Assembly (NCBI RefSeq): GCF_001904655.1
Contig: NZ_MRCC01000007.1
Location: forward strand, 218,822 to 282,821
Reading direction: 5' to 3'
From: Chroogloeocystis siderophila 5.2 s.c.1
Lineage (GTDB): Bacteria; Cyanobacteriota; Cyanobacteriia; Cyanobacteriales; Chroococcidiopsidaceae
DNA length: 64,000 nucleotides
Below the pieces are notes generated by a model. It had not been told where the DNA came from, ran no database searches, and worked only from the letters and a program-made list of their open reading frames with translations. The position numbers were made by a program, and so were the translations under genes. Every line of letters begins with the position of its first letter. Position 1 is the stretch's first letter. This document shows, one piece after another, positions 54,199 to 64,000 of this stretch.

Positions 54199-55929
54199 TC
54201 AAAAGGGACGCAAAAGAGCGATAATGACCCAACTCATCAGCCCAATGCCAGATAAGAGTAAGCCTTGACTAACAATTTCAATCAAAGGAGGAGATAAGGG
54301 ATCGTGTCCCAATAATTGCTGTAGAATTGCGCCAGAAACCAGCGAACCCATCGACAGGATAGCTAAACTCAAACGGTTCATCCCTTGTTGTTGCGTGTGC
54401 AGAAATTCTTGCTCCAGTCGCCAACCTAGATTGATTCCTAATTCTGAGCGCTCCAGGCGATCGAGTAACACTTCAAACCGCTGCGGAAACTGGGTAGTTA
54501 ACCGGGATAAATAAAGACTCGACTGCACAGCATCCTGCCATAGCTCAGTTCCAAATAGGCGCAGACGAATTGCCTGTTCCACAACAGGACGCGCGACTTC
54601 TACAAAGGGAAATAGGGGATCGAGTTGGCGGGCGATTCCCTCCACATTGGCGATCGTTTTCACGAATAACCCAATCGTTCCTGGCATTTGAATATTATTT
54701 TCTCGTGGCACCTTCAGTGCTTCATTGAGTAACTCAGCCAGGTTAATTTCTGTTAAAGGCCGAGTATAAAATCTCCTCAGCAAGCGGTCAAAGGCAGACT
54801 CAATTGCGCGTAAGTCTACCTCTAAGCGGGTAAACCCCAACTCTCGAATGGCCTGAGTGACAATTTTGGGTCGCTCGTACACAATGCCAATGAGCAGATC
54901 GGTGAGAATACTTTGTGTGCGGGGGTCGATCATGGCAACCATGCCACAATCGAGTAAGGCTAATCGGTCTTGAGTTTCATCACCGATGTATAAAAAATTA
55001 CCAGGATGCGGATCGGCATGAAAAAATCGATCCAGATAGATTTGTTGCATCACCACCTGAACCGCTAAGGTTGCCAGTCGCTTTTTGCGGGGTTCGGGGA
55101 GATCAACCTGATTCAGCTTGATCCCTTCAATCCATTCCAACGTCAGAATGCGATCTGTTGTCCAATTCCAATACACTTTGGGAACAACGACTTGTCCAGG
55201 TTTCCAGAAACGGCTATTTCTTAGATTTTGACAGAGTTGTTCCGTATTGCGAGCTTCTCGATAAAAATCAAGTTCGCCCAAAAGACTGTATCGAAATTCT
55301 TCTGCTAAGCCAGGTAAGTCGTAAGCTTGTCCAAATTTATCTCGACTAAACCAGTTAGCAAGAGATTCTAGAACCTCCAAGTCCCGCTCGACAATTTCTC
55401 GAATACCAGGACGTTGAATTTTAATGGCAACAGTTTGACGATTTTTCAGAATCCCCCGATGCACCTGTGCCAGAGAACCAGCCGCGATCGCTACGGGTTC
55501 AATGGTGAGAAATTCAGATTGAAATGATTCTCCAAAGTCGTTTTGTAAAACTGGTTCTATTTCACTCCAGGGTAAAGCTGGAACATTGTTTTGCAGGGTT
55601 TCTAAGACTGAAATATATTCTGGACTTAGTAAATCTGGGCGAGTACTCAGCAACTGCCCGAGCTTAACAAAGGTCGGACCTAACTCAATGAGAATTTGCC
55701 TGAGAACGTGCGGCAGTGGTAAAGCGGGTTGTTCTGGTTGGGCATCTTTGATAATGCGACTGCGGAAGTAATTCCAGCCATTGCGTAAAATGACTTCAAC
55801 AATTTCAGCTTGGCGTTGGCTAGCGGCGGCTGATTTGGCAGCAAGTAAAAACATGGAAAGTGCTTGATTAACTTCAGTTACCTGACTAACAAATACCACT
55901 GAAGAGAGAAACCAATATTCCCTCCTCAA
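54199..55929 (-). CDS. ABC1/UbiB-family protein kinase-like
   Basis: 576 residues with the ABC1 kinase-like fold: FVKLGQLLSTRPDLLSPEYI (KxGQ motif), AAGSLAQVHRGIL (A-rich loop), VAIKIQRPGIREIVERDLEV (Lys and Glu), ILTLEWIEGIKLN, FFHADPHPGNFL (catalytic HxDPHPxN) and LALLDCGMVAM (DxG). The C-terminus has two membrane helices (LAILSMGSLVSGAILQQLLG and GLLLSGIGLMSWVIIALLRP). Such proteins regulate quinone or isoprenoid lipid metabolism. The start is uncertain: the TTG at 55929 overlaps its own AGGAGG; codon 26 (MFLLAAKSAAA, 55854) is plausible. Confidence 0.88.
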   Translation of the reverse strand: MRREYWFLSSVVFVSQVTEVNQALSMFLLAAKSAAASQRQAEIVEVILRNGWNYFRSRIIKDAQPEQPALPLPHVLRQILIELGPTFVKLGQLLSTRPDLLSPEYISVLETLQNNVPALPWSEIEPVLQNDFGESFQSEFLTIEPVAIAAGSLAQVHRGILKNRQTVAIKIQRPGIREIVERDLEVLESLANWFSRDKFGQAYDLPGLAEEFRYSLLGELDFYREARNTEQLCQNLRNSRFWKPGQVVVPKVYWNWTTDRILTLEWIEGIKLNQVDLPEPRKKRLATLAVQVVMQQIYLDRFFHADPHPGNFLYIGDETQDRLALLDCGMVAMIDPRTQSILTDLLIGIVYERPKIVTQAIRELGFTRLEVDLRAIESAFDRLLRRFYTRPLTEINLAELLNEALKVPRENNIQMPGTIGLFVKTIANVEGIARQLDPLFPFVEVARPVVEQAIRLRLFGTELWQDAVQSSLYLSRLTTQFPQRFEVLLDRLERSELGINLGWRLEQEFLHTQQQGMNRLSLAILSMGSLVSGAILQQLLGHDPLSPPLIEIVSQGLLLSGIGLMSWVIIALLRPF

Positions 55930-55956
55930 TGGTAAGTGTCAGTTTCAGCCGTTACC

Positions 55957-57597
<1,641 letters not shown>

Positions 57598-57728
57598 TTA
57601 CCTCCCTGAGATGATTGAGATCATGAGCGTAGAACGTTTGACAGGAATCCAGCCGACGAAGCCGAACTTGACAGAAACTAACAGAAACTAAAGCAGATTT
57701 TTTTGCTCATTTTAATGAGCAGAGGTCT

Positions 57729-58040
57729 CTAGGCAACAATGGCAAGCACGTCTTTTTCTGACAGTAAAACGTAATCTTCGCTGCCTAACTTAACGTCTGT
57801 GCCGGCATATTTGGAATAGAGAACTTTGTCTCCAATGCTGACCTCCATTGGGATGCGATTTCCTGATTCATCACGCTTACCCGGTCCAATTTGCACTACT
57901 TCACCGACCTGAGGCTTTTCTTTGGCGGTATCAGGTAGCAAAATTCCGCCAGATGTTTTCTCCTCCGCCTGAGCTACTTTAATGAACAGGCGATCACCCA
58001 GCGGTTTGACCGTGGAAACATTCAAACTAATCGTTGCCAT
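57729..58040 (-). CDS. groES: GroES (Hsp10) co-chaperonin
   Basis: ATG 58040 has GGAGGACGAATATCCT upstream; the frame is open to 58058. 103 residues: [20 protein letters not shown], the mobile loop with [20 protein letters not shown], and [17 protein letters not shown] and [20 protein letters not shown]. It caps GroEL. It is the first gene of groES-groEL. No CIRCE element is seen upstream, in contrast to many groES operons; the 11-bp repeat at 58150 lies about 115 bp upstream instead. Confidence 0.96.
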   Translation of the reverse strand: MATISLNVSTVKPLGDRLFIKVAQAEEKTSGGILLPDTAKEKPQVGEVVQIGPGKRDESGNRIPMEVSIGDKVLYSKYAGTDVKLGSEDYVLLSEKDVLAIVA

Positions 58041-58058
58041 AGGATATTCGTCCTCCAA

Positions 58059-58379
58059 ATACGCAATCTAATTACGCAATGTACGCCTGGTGCTGTCAAA
58101 CAAGGGTCTTCAGACTGACACCGTACCTACACCCAATAAGTTGACAACTAAATCTGAGGACTTTCTGAGGAATGCTCTCAACAATCTAACGATCTGGTTG
58201 GATGATCGTTTTGATCGCGGTACTCATTTTTTCCACAGATTTGAATGTTCTACTCTAATCAGTAAATATGCAGGATTTAATCTTCAGTAGGTTCTTCACA
58301 GAAGTAGCGTTTCCCGTCCAGAACCTTCTGAACCTTTGAGGGTTTTCCGAACTGAGGATTGTGAAAGGAAGTTGTGCTT
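58059..58379. other. Divergent intergenic region between groES and ftsH
   Basis: 321 bp between groES (-) and ftsH (+). It contains the 11-bp repeat at 58150-58171 and AT-rich stretches with possible -10-like elements. CIRCE was searched for by eye and is absent. An additional TTTGAGG...ACTGAGG pair near 58334-58357 has 16-bp spacing and is not counted as the same motif. Confidence 0.4.
58150..58171 (+). promoter_or_regulatory. 11-bp tandem direct repeat between groES and ftsH
   Basis: AAAT followed by CTGAGGACTTTCTGAGGA: 22 bases identical to 27507-27528, far beyond chance. It lies about 110 bp upstream of groES (-) and about 208 bp upstream of ftsH (+), so it could control either or both. 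Confidence 0.55.
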
Positions 58380-60353
58380 ATGCCAGTGGAAACTGAAACT
58401 CAACGATCGCGAAAGCAACCCAACCCCAAAGATGTGGGTGGCAGCTTATTGATTTTTCTAGTCACCCTGTTTTTGCTAAACTTACTGATCTTCCCCAACT
58501 TGGGTCCGCGACTACCGGAAGTTCCTTACAGCGAATTTGTTGAGCAGGTCGAAGCCGGACAAGTGGAACGGGCGATTGTTACTCCGAATCGGATTGAGTA
58601 TCAGTTAAAGCCCAAACCCGGCGAAGCCGGATCGCCACGTGTTTTTGCCACAACGCCAGTGGCAATTGATTTGGACTTGCCCAAGATTTTGCGAGAGCAT
58701 AATGTGGAATTTGCGGCTCCGCCGCCCAGCAACACGGGTTGGATCGGCACCCTCTTAAGTTGGTTTTTACCGCCACTGATCTTCTTCGGCATTTGGGCAT
58801 GGTTGTTTACTCGCGCTCAGGGAGGACCAGCGGCACTGACGGTGGGTAAAAGCAAAGCCCGAATTTACTCAGAGGGGGATACGGGGGTTACCTTTGCAGA
58901 TGTGGCCGGGATCGATGAAGCGAAGGCAGAACTACAGGAGATTGTGGATTTTCTTAAGCACGCTGATCGCTATACCCGTCTGGGTGCCAAAATTCCTAAG
59001 GGCGTGTTATTAGTGGGTCCACCCGGAACGGGTAAAACCCTGCTGGCAAAAGCGATCGCTGGAGAAGCCGGTGTTCCTTTCTTTAGCATTTCTGGTTCCG
59101 AGTTTATTGAATTGTTTGTTGGGGTTGGGGCTGCACGGGTGCGCGACTTATTTGAGCAAGCGAAGCAACAGGCTCCCTGTATTGTATTTATTGATGAACT
59201 CGATGCCCTTGGTAAATCACGGGCGGCGGGCGGCCCGTTTGTGGGCGGCAACGATGAGCGCGAACAAACCCTCAATCAACTACTAACTGAAATGGATGGC
59301 TTCGATGCCAATACAGGGGTCATCATCCTGGCGGCAACCAACCGCCCAGAGGTGCTGGACCCTGCCCTGCGTCGTCCCGGTCGTTTTGATCGTCAGATTG
59401 CGGTTGATCGCCCCGATAAGATCGGACGCAAAGCCATTCTGGAGGTTCATGCCCGACGGGTCAAGCTGGCTGCTGATGTGGATCTAGACAAAATTGCTGC
59501 CCGCACGCCGGGATTTGTCGGAGCCGACTTGGCCAACTTGGTGAATGAGGCCGCCCTACTCGCCGCCCGCCAAAACCGGGATGCCGTGACGATGGCCGAT
59601 TTTAATGAGGCAATCGAGCGAGTGGTGGCTGGCTTAGAAAAGCGATCGCGCGTCCTCAATGATCTAGAGAAAAAGACCGTTGCCTACCATGAAGTGGGGC
59701 ATGCCTTGGTTGGGGCATTGATGCCAGGGGCAGGAAAAGTTGAGAAAATCTCGATCGTGCCGCGAGGCGTAGGGGCTTTGGGCTATACGCTGCAATTGCC
59801 GGAAGAAGATCGGTTTTTAATGGTCGAGAGTGAATTGCGAGGACGAATTGCGACCTTGCTGGGTGGGCGATCGGCGGAAGAACTCATCTTCGGCGAAGTT
59901 TCTACAGGGGCAAGTGATGATATTCAGAAAGCGACCGATCTGGCGGAGCGTGCCGTAACCCTGTACGGCATGAGCGATAAATTAGGCCCGGTGGCGTTTG
60001 AAAAAATTCAGCAGCAATTTTTGGAAGGCTATCCGAACCCGCGCCGCTCAGTCAGCCCCAAGGTAGCAGAGGAAATCGACCATGAGGTGAAAGAAATTGT
60101 CGATGGCGCTCACCATGTCGCTCTATCGGTCTTGCAAACAAACCGGGAACTGCTTGAAGAAACTGCCCAGACGCTACTGCAAACCGAAATTTTGGAGGGC
60201 GAAGCATTGCGATCGCCCTTAGAACAGGTTAAACCTCCGGCTGAACTTCAGCACTGGCTCCGCACAGGCCAACTTCCTGAAGGGCAGGATCTGTTGCAAA
60301 ACACGCTTAAATTAGTCGATCCAAAATCAGTCGGTCTAGCCACGACCGGTTAA
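58380..60353 (+). CDS. ftsH: FtsH-type membrane AAA+ metalloprotease
   Basis: 657 residues from ATG 58380 (AAAGGAAG at a better distance than from GTG 58374). Two N-terminal membrane helices ([19 protein letters not shown] and [19 protein letters not shown]) flank a lumenal/periplasmic domain. AAA+ has [19 protein letters not shown] and [13 protein letters not shown]. The second region of homology is [20 protein letters not shown], and the zinc-binding site is [14 protein letters not shown]. It degrades membrane and cytosolic proteins such as damaged photosystem subunits. FtsH is also a core component of proteobacterial heat-resistance loci. It is the last gene of the block. Confidence 0.96.
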   Translation: MPVETETQRSRKQPNPKDVGGSLLIFLVTLFLLNLLIFPNLGPRLPEVPYSEFVEQVEAGQVERAIVTPNRIEYQLKPKPGEAGSPRVFATTPVAIDLDLPKILREHNVEFAAPPPSNTGWIGTLLSWFLPPLIFFGIWAWLFTRAQGGPAALTVGKSKARIYSEGDTGVTFADVAGIDEAKAELQEIVDFLKHADRYTRLGAKIPKGVLLVGPPGTGKTLLAKAIAGEAGVPFFSISGSEFIELFVGVGAARVRDLFEQAKQQAPCIVFIDELDALGKSRAAGGPFVGGNDEREQTLNQLLTEMDGFDANTGVIILAATNRPEVLDPALRRPGRFDRQIAVDRPDKIGRKAILEVHARRVKLAADVDLDKIAARTPGFVGADLANLVNEAALLAARQNRDAVTMADFNEAIERVVAGLEKRSRVLNDLEKKTVAYHEVGHALVGALMPGAGKVEKISIVPRGVGALGYTLQLPEEDRFLMVESELRGRIATLLGGRSAEELIFGEVSTGASDDIQKATDLAERAVTLYGMSDKLGPVAFEKIQQQFLEGYPNPRRSVSPKVAEEIDHEVKEIVDGAHHVALSVLQTNRELLEETAQTLLQTEILEGEALRSPLEQVKPPAELQHWLRTGQLPEGQDLLQNTLKLVDPKSVGLATTG

Positions 60354-60401
60354 CCCAGCAATGGCGTGGGAATTTCTTCCCTAAATCCCCCTCGCATCTC
60401 C

Positions 60402-60600
60402 CAGGGCTGATTCATTGATAATAGAAAAATGACAATGAGAGGGGTGCTGGCTTTTTGAGCATGCCGCCCACTTACTTGATTGATACACTCAAGCAAGTCC
60501 CCGACTTTCGCACCCAGCGGCGCTACCGGTTATGAGTCTTGGTAGGAACTGGCGTGGGTTGGGGGGCGGTTCGCCAGGGACTTTGCTAGATACCAAATAT
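60402..60600 (+). mobile_element. ISAs1-like insertion-sequence remnant
   Basis: The sequence from 60402 (CAGGGCTGATTCATTGATAA) onward is nearly identical to that at 63947 to the window end; within the ~54 bases that can be compared only one difference was noted (gagaggggt versus gaaaggggt). The transposase starts near 60460 (MPPTYLIDTLKQVPDFRTQ) and matches the N-terminal associated domain of ISAs1/H-repeat transposases. Its frame is stopped where RYRLW would be (TGA for TGG), and coding resemblance fades by about 60590. It marks the right edge of the stress block. Confidence 0.7.
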
Positions 60601-60894
60601 TTGTGTACACAGTAAGTCATAGTGTGTATTGACTGCAACTGCTTTCAAAAACGCTGTGGCCAAGGGATGAGGCACTTCAGCCGTCGATCGTGCCTGCGGG
60701 ACAAACAAAGTTCCCATAAAGAAGGCAAGAGGTTTACTTTGTGCGATCGCTCTATCAACAATTTAAAAGTACTTTGTCTAACGATAACTACCCAATAACT
60801 ATGTTTGTCAGATTTGCCGTATCTATCCAACCATATCCCTCTTGTGTCACTCCTGCTGGAGCGAATTCTAAAATGCTGATGTAGCATGACTTTC
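60601..60894. other. Gene-poor region after the IS remnant
   Basis: About 294 bp without a supported gene. A minus frame (60645-60944) exists but shows no protein-like pattern. Composition is again AT-richer, like the left flank. Confidence 0.35.
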
Positions 60895-61481
60895 CTATTT
60901 TGGTAAATCAAATTTGGCAAAAGGGCGAAACCTAAATGCAGCAAGACATCTGAATTTTACTATCGCCAATGTGACAAAAGAGGGATAAGCTACCTCGATC
61001 AGCGATTTTTCGCCAATTTCAAGCTCTTGTTCGCGGACTTGTTTTCCTCCAAGTACAGCACAAAATTGGCACGCGGGATTATCGGCGAGAACCCACACTA
61101 ACATTGATTTAATGCCTGAGCGCCGCAACCTTTGCGCAACAGCTTGTACTAAATACTTTCCAATTTCTTTTCGCTGATAGCTTTGTCGAATGTAAATGGC
61201 AGTCAATTCACCCTTGTATATTGGATCGCCTGTACGCTCTGCTCCTCCATTGGCAAAGCCGACAATCTCGCCAGATTCATTCTCAGCAACATAAGTAAAG
61301 TTACCGCCGTTTGAGGCTTGGCTGAAGATATCATACCAAGCGTTTGCTCTGCGCTCATATGACAGGTTCACCAAATGCTCGGCTGACACAATCCCTCGAT
61401 AGGTTGTTTGCCAAGTATCTACTAGATATGAATGGCAATAGCAGGAATATCGTTGTGGGTGGCATCTCAAACTAGCATCAT
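60895..61481 (-). pseudogene. Broken GNAT N-acetyltransferase
   Basis: The central part is an ordinary GNAT fold (DTWQTTYRGIVSAEHLVNLS, AENESGEIVGFANGGAERTG, IYIRQSYQRKEIGKYLVQAV with Q/RxxGxG/A acetyl-CoA site in altered form). The ancestral start appears to be ATG near 61481 in a different frame (MMLV-stop-DATHNDIPAIA), interrupted by TGA and a frameshift at about 61430-61445. The C-terminus is also frame-shifted after SLIEVAY, where the family ends with about ten more residues; instead it runs on for 25 unrelated ones. Probably non-functional. Confidence 0.65.
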
Positions 61482-61599
61482 AATTGATAACTCGATCCAG
61501 TTATTTTATTCTTAAGATCGCTCCACAACGACCTAATCGAGGAAGTGCAACTAAGATAAACTCAAAGTACTGCCTCAGTAATAACTCAAGGCAACTCAA

Positions 61600-62397
61600 C
61601 TAGGCATTCCCAGGAATGCGATCAATTTGGGCGTAGCCGCTGAAGATGAGTTTTTGACCTTGAGTTTCTAAACGGTTGATCCGCATCATAACGCCATCTA
61701 AGTCAAAGCGATCTAGGTCAACCATGTTATTCAAAATTTCTGCCAGAGCATTAGTTAAAGTTTGCGAAAGCTCGCGTTGCGCTTCGGGAATGTCTTGAGC
61801 TTCAAATTGGGGGTTTTGAAAAGTGACACGTCGGCGTCGTTCTACTGCTAAAGTTGCTTTTAGGCTAATTAGTACGAGTTCGCCGTTACTGATATCTGCT
61901 TTAGCAGCAATTTTGACTTCGTTTTCTGGTAACAGTTGGACTTGAACATCGCTGAAAGAAATTGACTCACCACCGGAAATATCGGCTAAGCCTGCTAGAG
62001 AAAGATTTTGAAGGCGTTTTTTGACAAGTTCAGCATTGAAAGCATTATTAATGCCATCTTCAGTTAAGGTAACTTGCGCAACCGCTTGTGTAGGTTGTTT
62101 GAGCGTGAGTTTACCGCCGAGAACCGAGCTAAAGTCAATCGCCACCGCATCAGTTTCAAACGACATTTCTTCGACATAAAAGTCTTTACGAATCACTAAA
62201 CCGCGACCGCTCATTTTGAAGCTGTCAATACTACCTTGCAACAATTTACTAGAGGGATAACAGCGGACAGCGACTTCTACCGATTCGCTACGGGTGAACA
62301 AATGGCGAATCGTTTGGCTGGCAACTGTGTTGAGCATCCGCTCTCCCCAGTCAGTGCCAGTGGGATTGGTTAAACCACTAAGTCCGCCGAACAACAT
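61600..62397 (-). CDS. DUF2993 (LmeA-like) lipid-binding protein
   Basis: 265 residues. DUF2993 covers about 20-250: LNTVASQTIRHLFTRSESVE, then RCYPSSKLLQGSIDSFKMSG and VTLTEDGINNAFNAELVKKR. The C-terminus has DLDGVMMRINRLETQGQKLI, a typical closing segment. No signal peptide is obvious (MLFGGLSGLTNPTGTDWGER), as in cyanobacterial members. These proteins are thought to bind phospholipid or lipid A-like molecules. Composition is host-like. Confidence 0.82.
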   Translation of the reverse strand: MLFGGLSGLTNPTGTDWGERMLNTVASQTIRHLFTRSESVEVAVRCYPSSKLLQGSIDSFKMSGRGLVIRKDFYVEEMSFETDAVAIDFSSVLGGKLTLKQPTQAVAQVTLTEDGINNAFNAELVKKRLQNLSLAGLADISGGESISFSDVQVQLLPENEVKIAAKADISNGELVLISLKATLAVERRRRVTFQNPQFEAQDIPEAQRELSQTLTNALAEILNNMVDLDRFDLDGVMMRINRLETQGQKLIFSGYAQIDRIPGNA

Positions 62398-62682
62398 AAC
62401 GTTTTAAGCTTTACGGAACGTCTTCCTACCTTTGTAACAAAATGTGAAGAACTCAGCAAGCAAAAGTGTGATCAGCGGTGTTAAACAGGAGTATAAGTAA
62501 ATGCGATTATGCAGCGTTGGAGGTGATCGCATTTAATTGAAGCCTTGACTCTTTTAGGTTTCGATAACTTCAAGGCGCTTGAGTGATGCAGTATTGGCGC
62601 GAGTTTAACTCTGAATATTCGTGATGTTCGTCGCTTAGTAAGAATGAGGCGATCGCATAGTACATAAACACGTTACCTTTGT
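62398..62682. other. Short intergenic region
   Basis: 285 bp between the DUF2993 start and the WD40 remains. It has no gene. The promoter of the DUF2993 gene (minus strand) is expected at the left end. Confidence 0.3.
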
Positions 62683-63946
62683 AACATCCCACAGCCGAAT
62701 TGTTTCGTTATGACTGCCACTCGCGAGAGTTTTGCCATCTTCGCCGCAACTGGCAAGCATTATACCATCGGGGCTAAAAGTCTCTATCCACACCTAACCA
62801 ATATGTCCTTCGTAGTTACGTAGGTATTGACCGTCTGCGGCATTCCACACGCGAACACTACCATTAGCATTACTCGTCACAATGAGTTTAGCATTATGAC
62901 TAAATTCGACCCAGAGGGTATTAACTAAAGCTACGGTAAAAGTTGATTAGGCAAAATGAGCATTTGCAAAATTAACTCGATGCAAGTTCACTCCCGCAAG
63001 ATATGTTTGCCAAATCGTTAAACCAGAAAAGTCATAATCGCTAAAATCAACATGCAACTGACGTAACAGATTAATTGTGTTACCGCCGCCGTACCCTAAA
63101 GTAGTAAATTCGGTTCGTACGTTTTAATTGCTGTTCAATTGCGGCGGAAGCTTGAAACTGGGCGTGTAAGTTGGCTAAAATTGGCGCTACAATGACGCGA
63201 ATTTGGCTGTCTCGGAGTAGTCTTTGGCTGTCGCTTTCATCAGCGCGTAACGATTGAAAAATTGAATTGTACCTGTTGTAATTTCTGTACAAACCTGTTT
63301 AATCAGTTGATCGATCATGTATTCCATGACAACAGGTTGTTGCGTGAATCCTGCGGTATTTATTTCGATAAGCGCTCGCCAATTTAATGATTCTAAAGTT
63401 TCGACAATCTGCGATCGCGATACCGCAGGCACAATATCTGCTTGCAACTGTGCGGCTGAAACGGGTTCGCGATTAATCGCTAGCCAGTACATAATTTGTG
63501 CTTCTAAAGGTGATAGCCGTTGAATTTGCCGCGCTAATAAATTGCAAATTCCATTAAAAACAATCGTTCCTTGCTGGAGAAAATCCGCAATGCTACCATT
63601 CAATAAATCTAAAATTGAAGTTGCGGCAATCTTTAGCGTGAGTGGATTTCCTCGGTAAGATTCAATCAATTTCTTGGTTGCTGCTGAAGATTGTTTCAAA
63701 ATTATCGAGAATGAGTAAACAACGCAAAGCCTGCAAGTATTCAATCAATCGTGAAATTTTACCACCTACTGTATCTGGTAAGTGAACTTCCTGCTGTTGG
63801 GAAATAAATTTGATCAGCACTGTCAATAATGCATTCAGCGATCGAGCGTCGCGGAGACTGCGCCAGATGGCAAACTCAAAGCAGTCTTGCACGCTTTGTG
63901 CAACTTTCACTGATAAAGTAGTTTTACCGATCCCACCTATACCCGC
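62683..63946 (-). pseudogene. Ruined NB-ARC/WD40 STAND ATPase gene
   Basis: On the minus strand, from right to left: the P-loop AGIGGIGKTTLSVKVAQSVQ ending exactly at the IS at 63947, FEFAIWRSLRDARSLNALLT, CLLILDNFETIFSS (Walker B region), winged-helix-like SPLEAQIMYWLAINREPVSA, and RNSILQ-type helical repeats. Then come the spacer RQLHVDFSDYDFSGLTIWQT and two or three WD40 blades (SANGSVRVWNAADGQYLRN, IRLWDVT). It has frameshifts near 63200 and 63660, a TAG at about 62950, a TAG inside the WD40 region near 62808, and missing propeller blades. It once encoded a signal-transduction ATPase with a propeller sensor. Confidence 0.75.
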
Positions 63947-64000
63947 CAGGGCTGATTCATTGATAATAGAAAAATGACAATGAAAGGGGTGCTGGCTTTT
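63947..64000 (+). mobile_element. End of a second ISAs1-like copy (cut by window edge)
   Basis: CAGGGCTGATTCATTGATAA begins at 63947 and is the same sequence as at 60402, in the same orientation. The remainder lies beyond the window. It breaks the NB-ARC gene directly in front of its P-loop coding region. Confidence 0.7.

Noticed and set aside
58334..58357. TTTGAGG...ACTGAGG as another regulator site before ftsH
   Set aside because: Spacing is 16 bp rather than 11 bp, so it does not fit the repeat family.
58059..58379. CIRCE element upstream of groES
   Set aside because: No TTAGCACTC...GAGTGCTAA inverted repeat was found by eye.
60645..60944. 99-residue minus frame
   Set aside because: No protein-like features; region behaves as non-coding.

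Overview
This is cyanobacterial chromosomal DNA. The octamer GCGATCGC (HIP1) recurs throughout, and several families are typical of the phylum: DUF3122, the Tll0287-like DUF3365 haem protein, DUF2993, a ModE-less modABC locus and NB-ARC/WD40 giants. The flanks recall Chroococcidiopsis/Gloeocapsopsis-type genomes, but that is an impression and not a determination.

Left flank (1-14.4 kb): an AT-richer housekeeping chromosome. It carries an XRE-type regulator with a periplasmic-binding-like tail next to modABC (molybdate uptake), a TSUP exporter, a MetF-like reductase, trpS, small conserved proteins, an AAA ATPase with an unusual Walker A, ychF and an Orn/Lys/Arg decarboxylase. Between them lie decayed genes: a B12-radical-SAM enzyme, a P-type ATPase N-terminus, and a membrane/coiled-coil/winged-helix gene with two in-frame stops.

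Centre (14.6-60.35 kb): a contiguous, visibly GC-richer block made almost entirely of proteostasis, envelope-stress and stress-signalling genes. It contains a baeRF-type eRF1 homologue, clpB, cbpM-cbpA(dnaJ), two yfdX genes, hdeD, a YflT-like/ChaB protein, dnaK, two hsp20, lon, groES-groEL, ftsH and an ABC1 kinase. Signalling is a hybrid OmpR-type regulator with HPt and extra receivers, a CHASE3/PAS histidine kinase and two single-domain receivers. It also holds two glycosyltransferases, a universal stress protein, an MprF-like lysyl-PG synthase, a ClC channel with CBS domains, and a protein that fuses a ribosome-hibernation (HPF/RaiA) domain to a sigma-70-like domain. Carbon and NADPH supply is represented by gnd, zwf and an alpha-amylase. 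The content resembles, gene for gene in part (Hsp20, Clp ATPase, FtsH, YfdX pair, HdeD, K+-transport-related TrkA-C protein), the proteobacterial transmissible locus of stress tolerance / locus of heat resistance. This one is about three times larger and cyanobacterial. An 11-bp-period direct repeat recurs in at least five intergenic regions of the block, including an identical 22-bp stretch in front of the OmpR-type regulator and between groES and ftsH. It suggests one regulator coordinates the island.

Right flank (60.4-64 kb): an ISAs1-like insertion-sequence remnant directly after ftsH, a decayed GNAT acetyltransferase, a DUF2993 gene and a ruined NB-ARC/WD40 gene. That last gene is interrupted exactly at its P-loop by a second copy of the same IS end, which runs out of the window.
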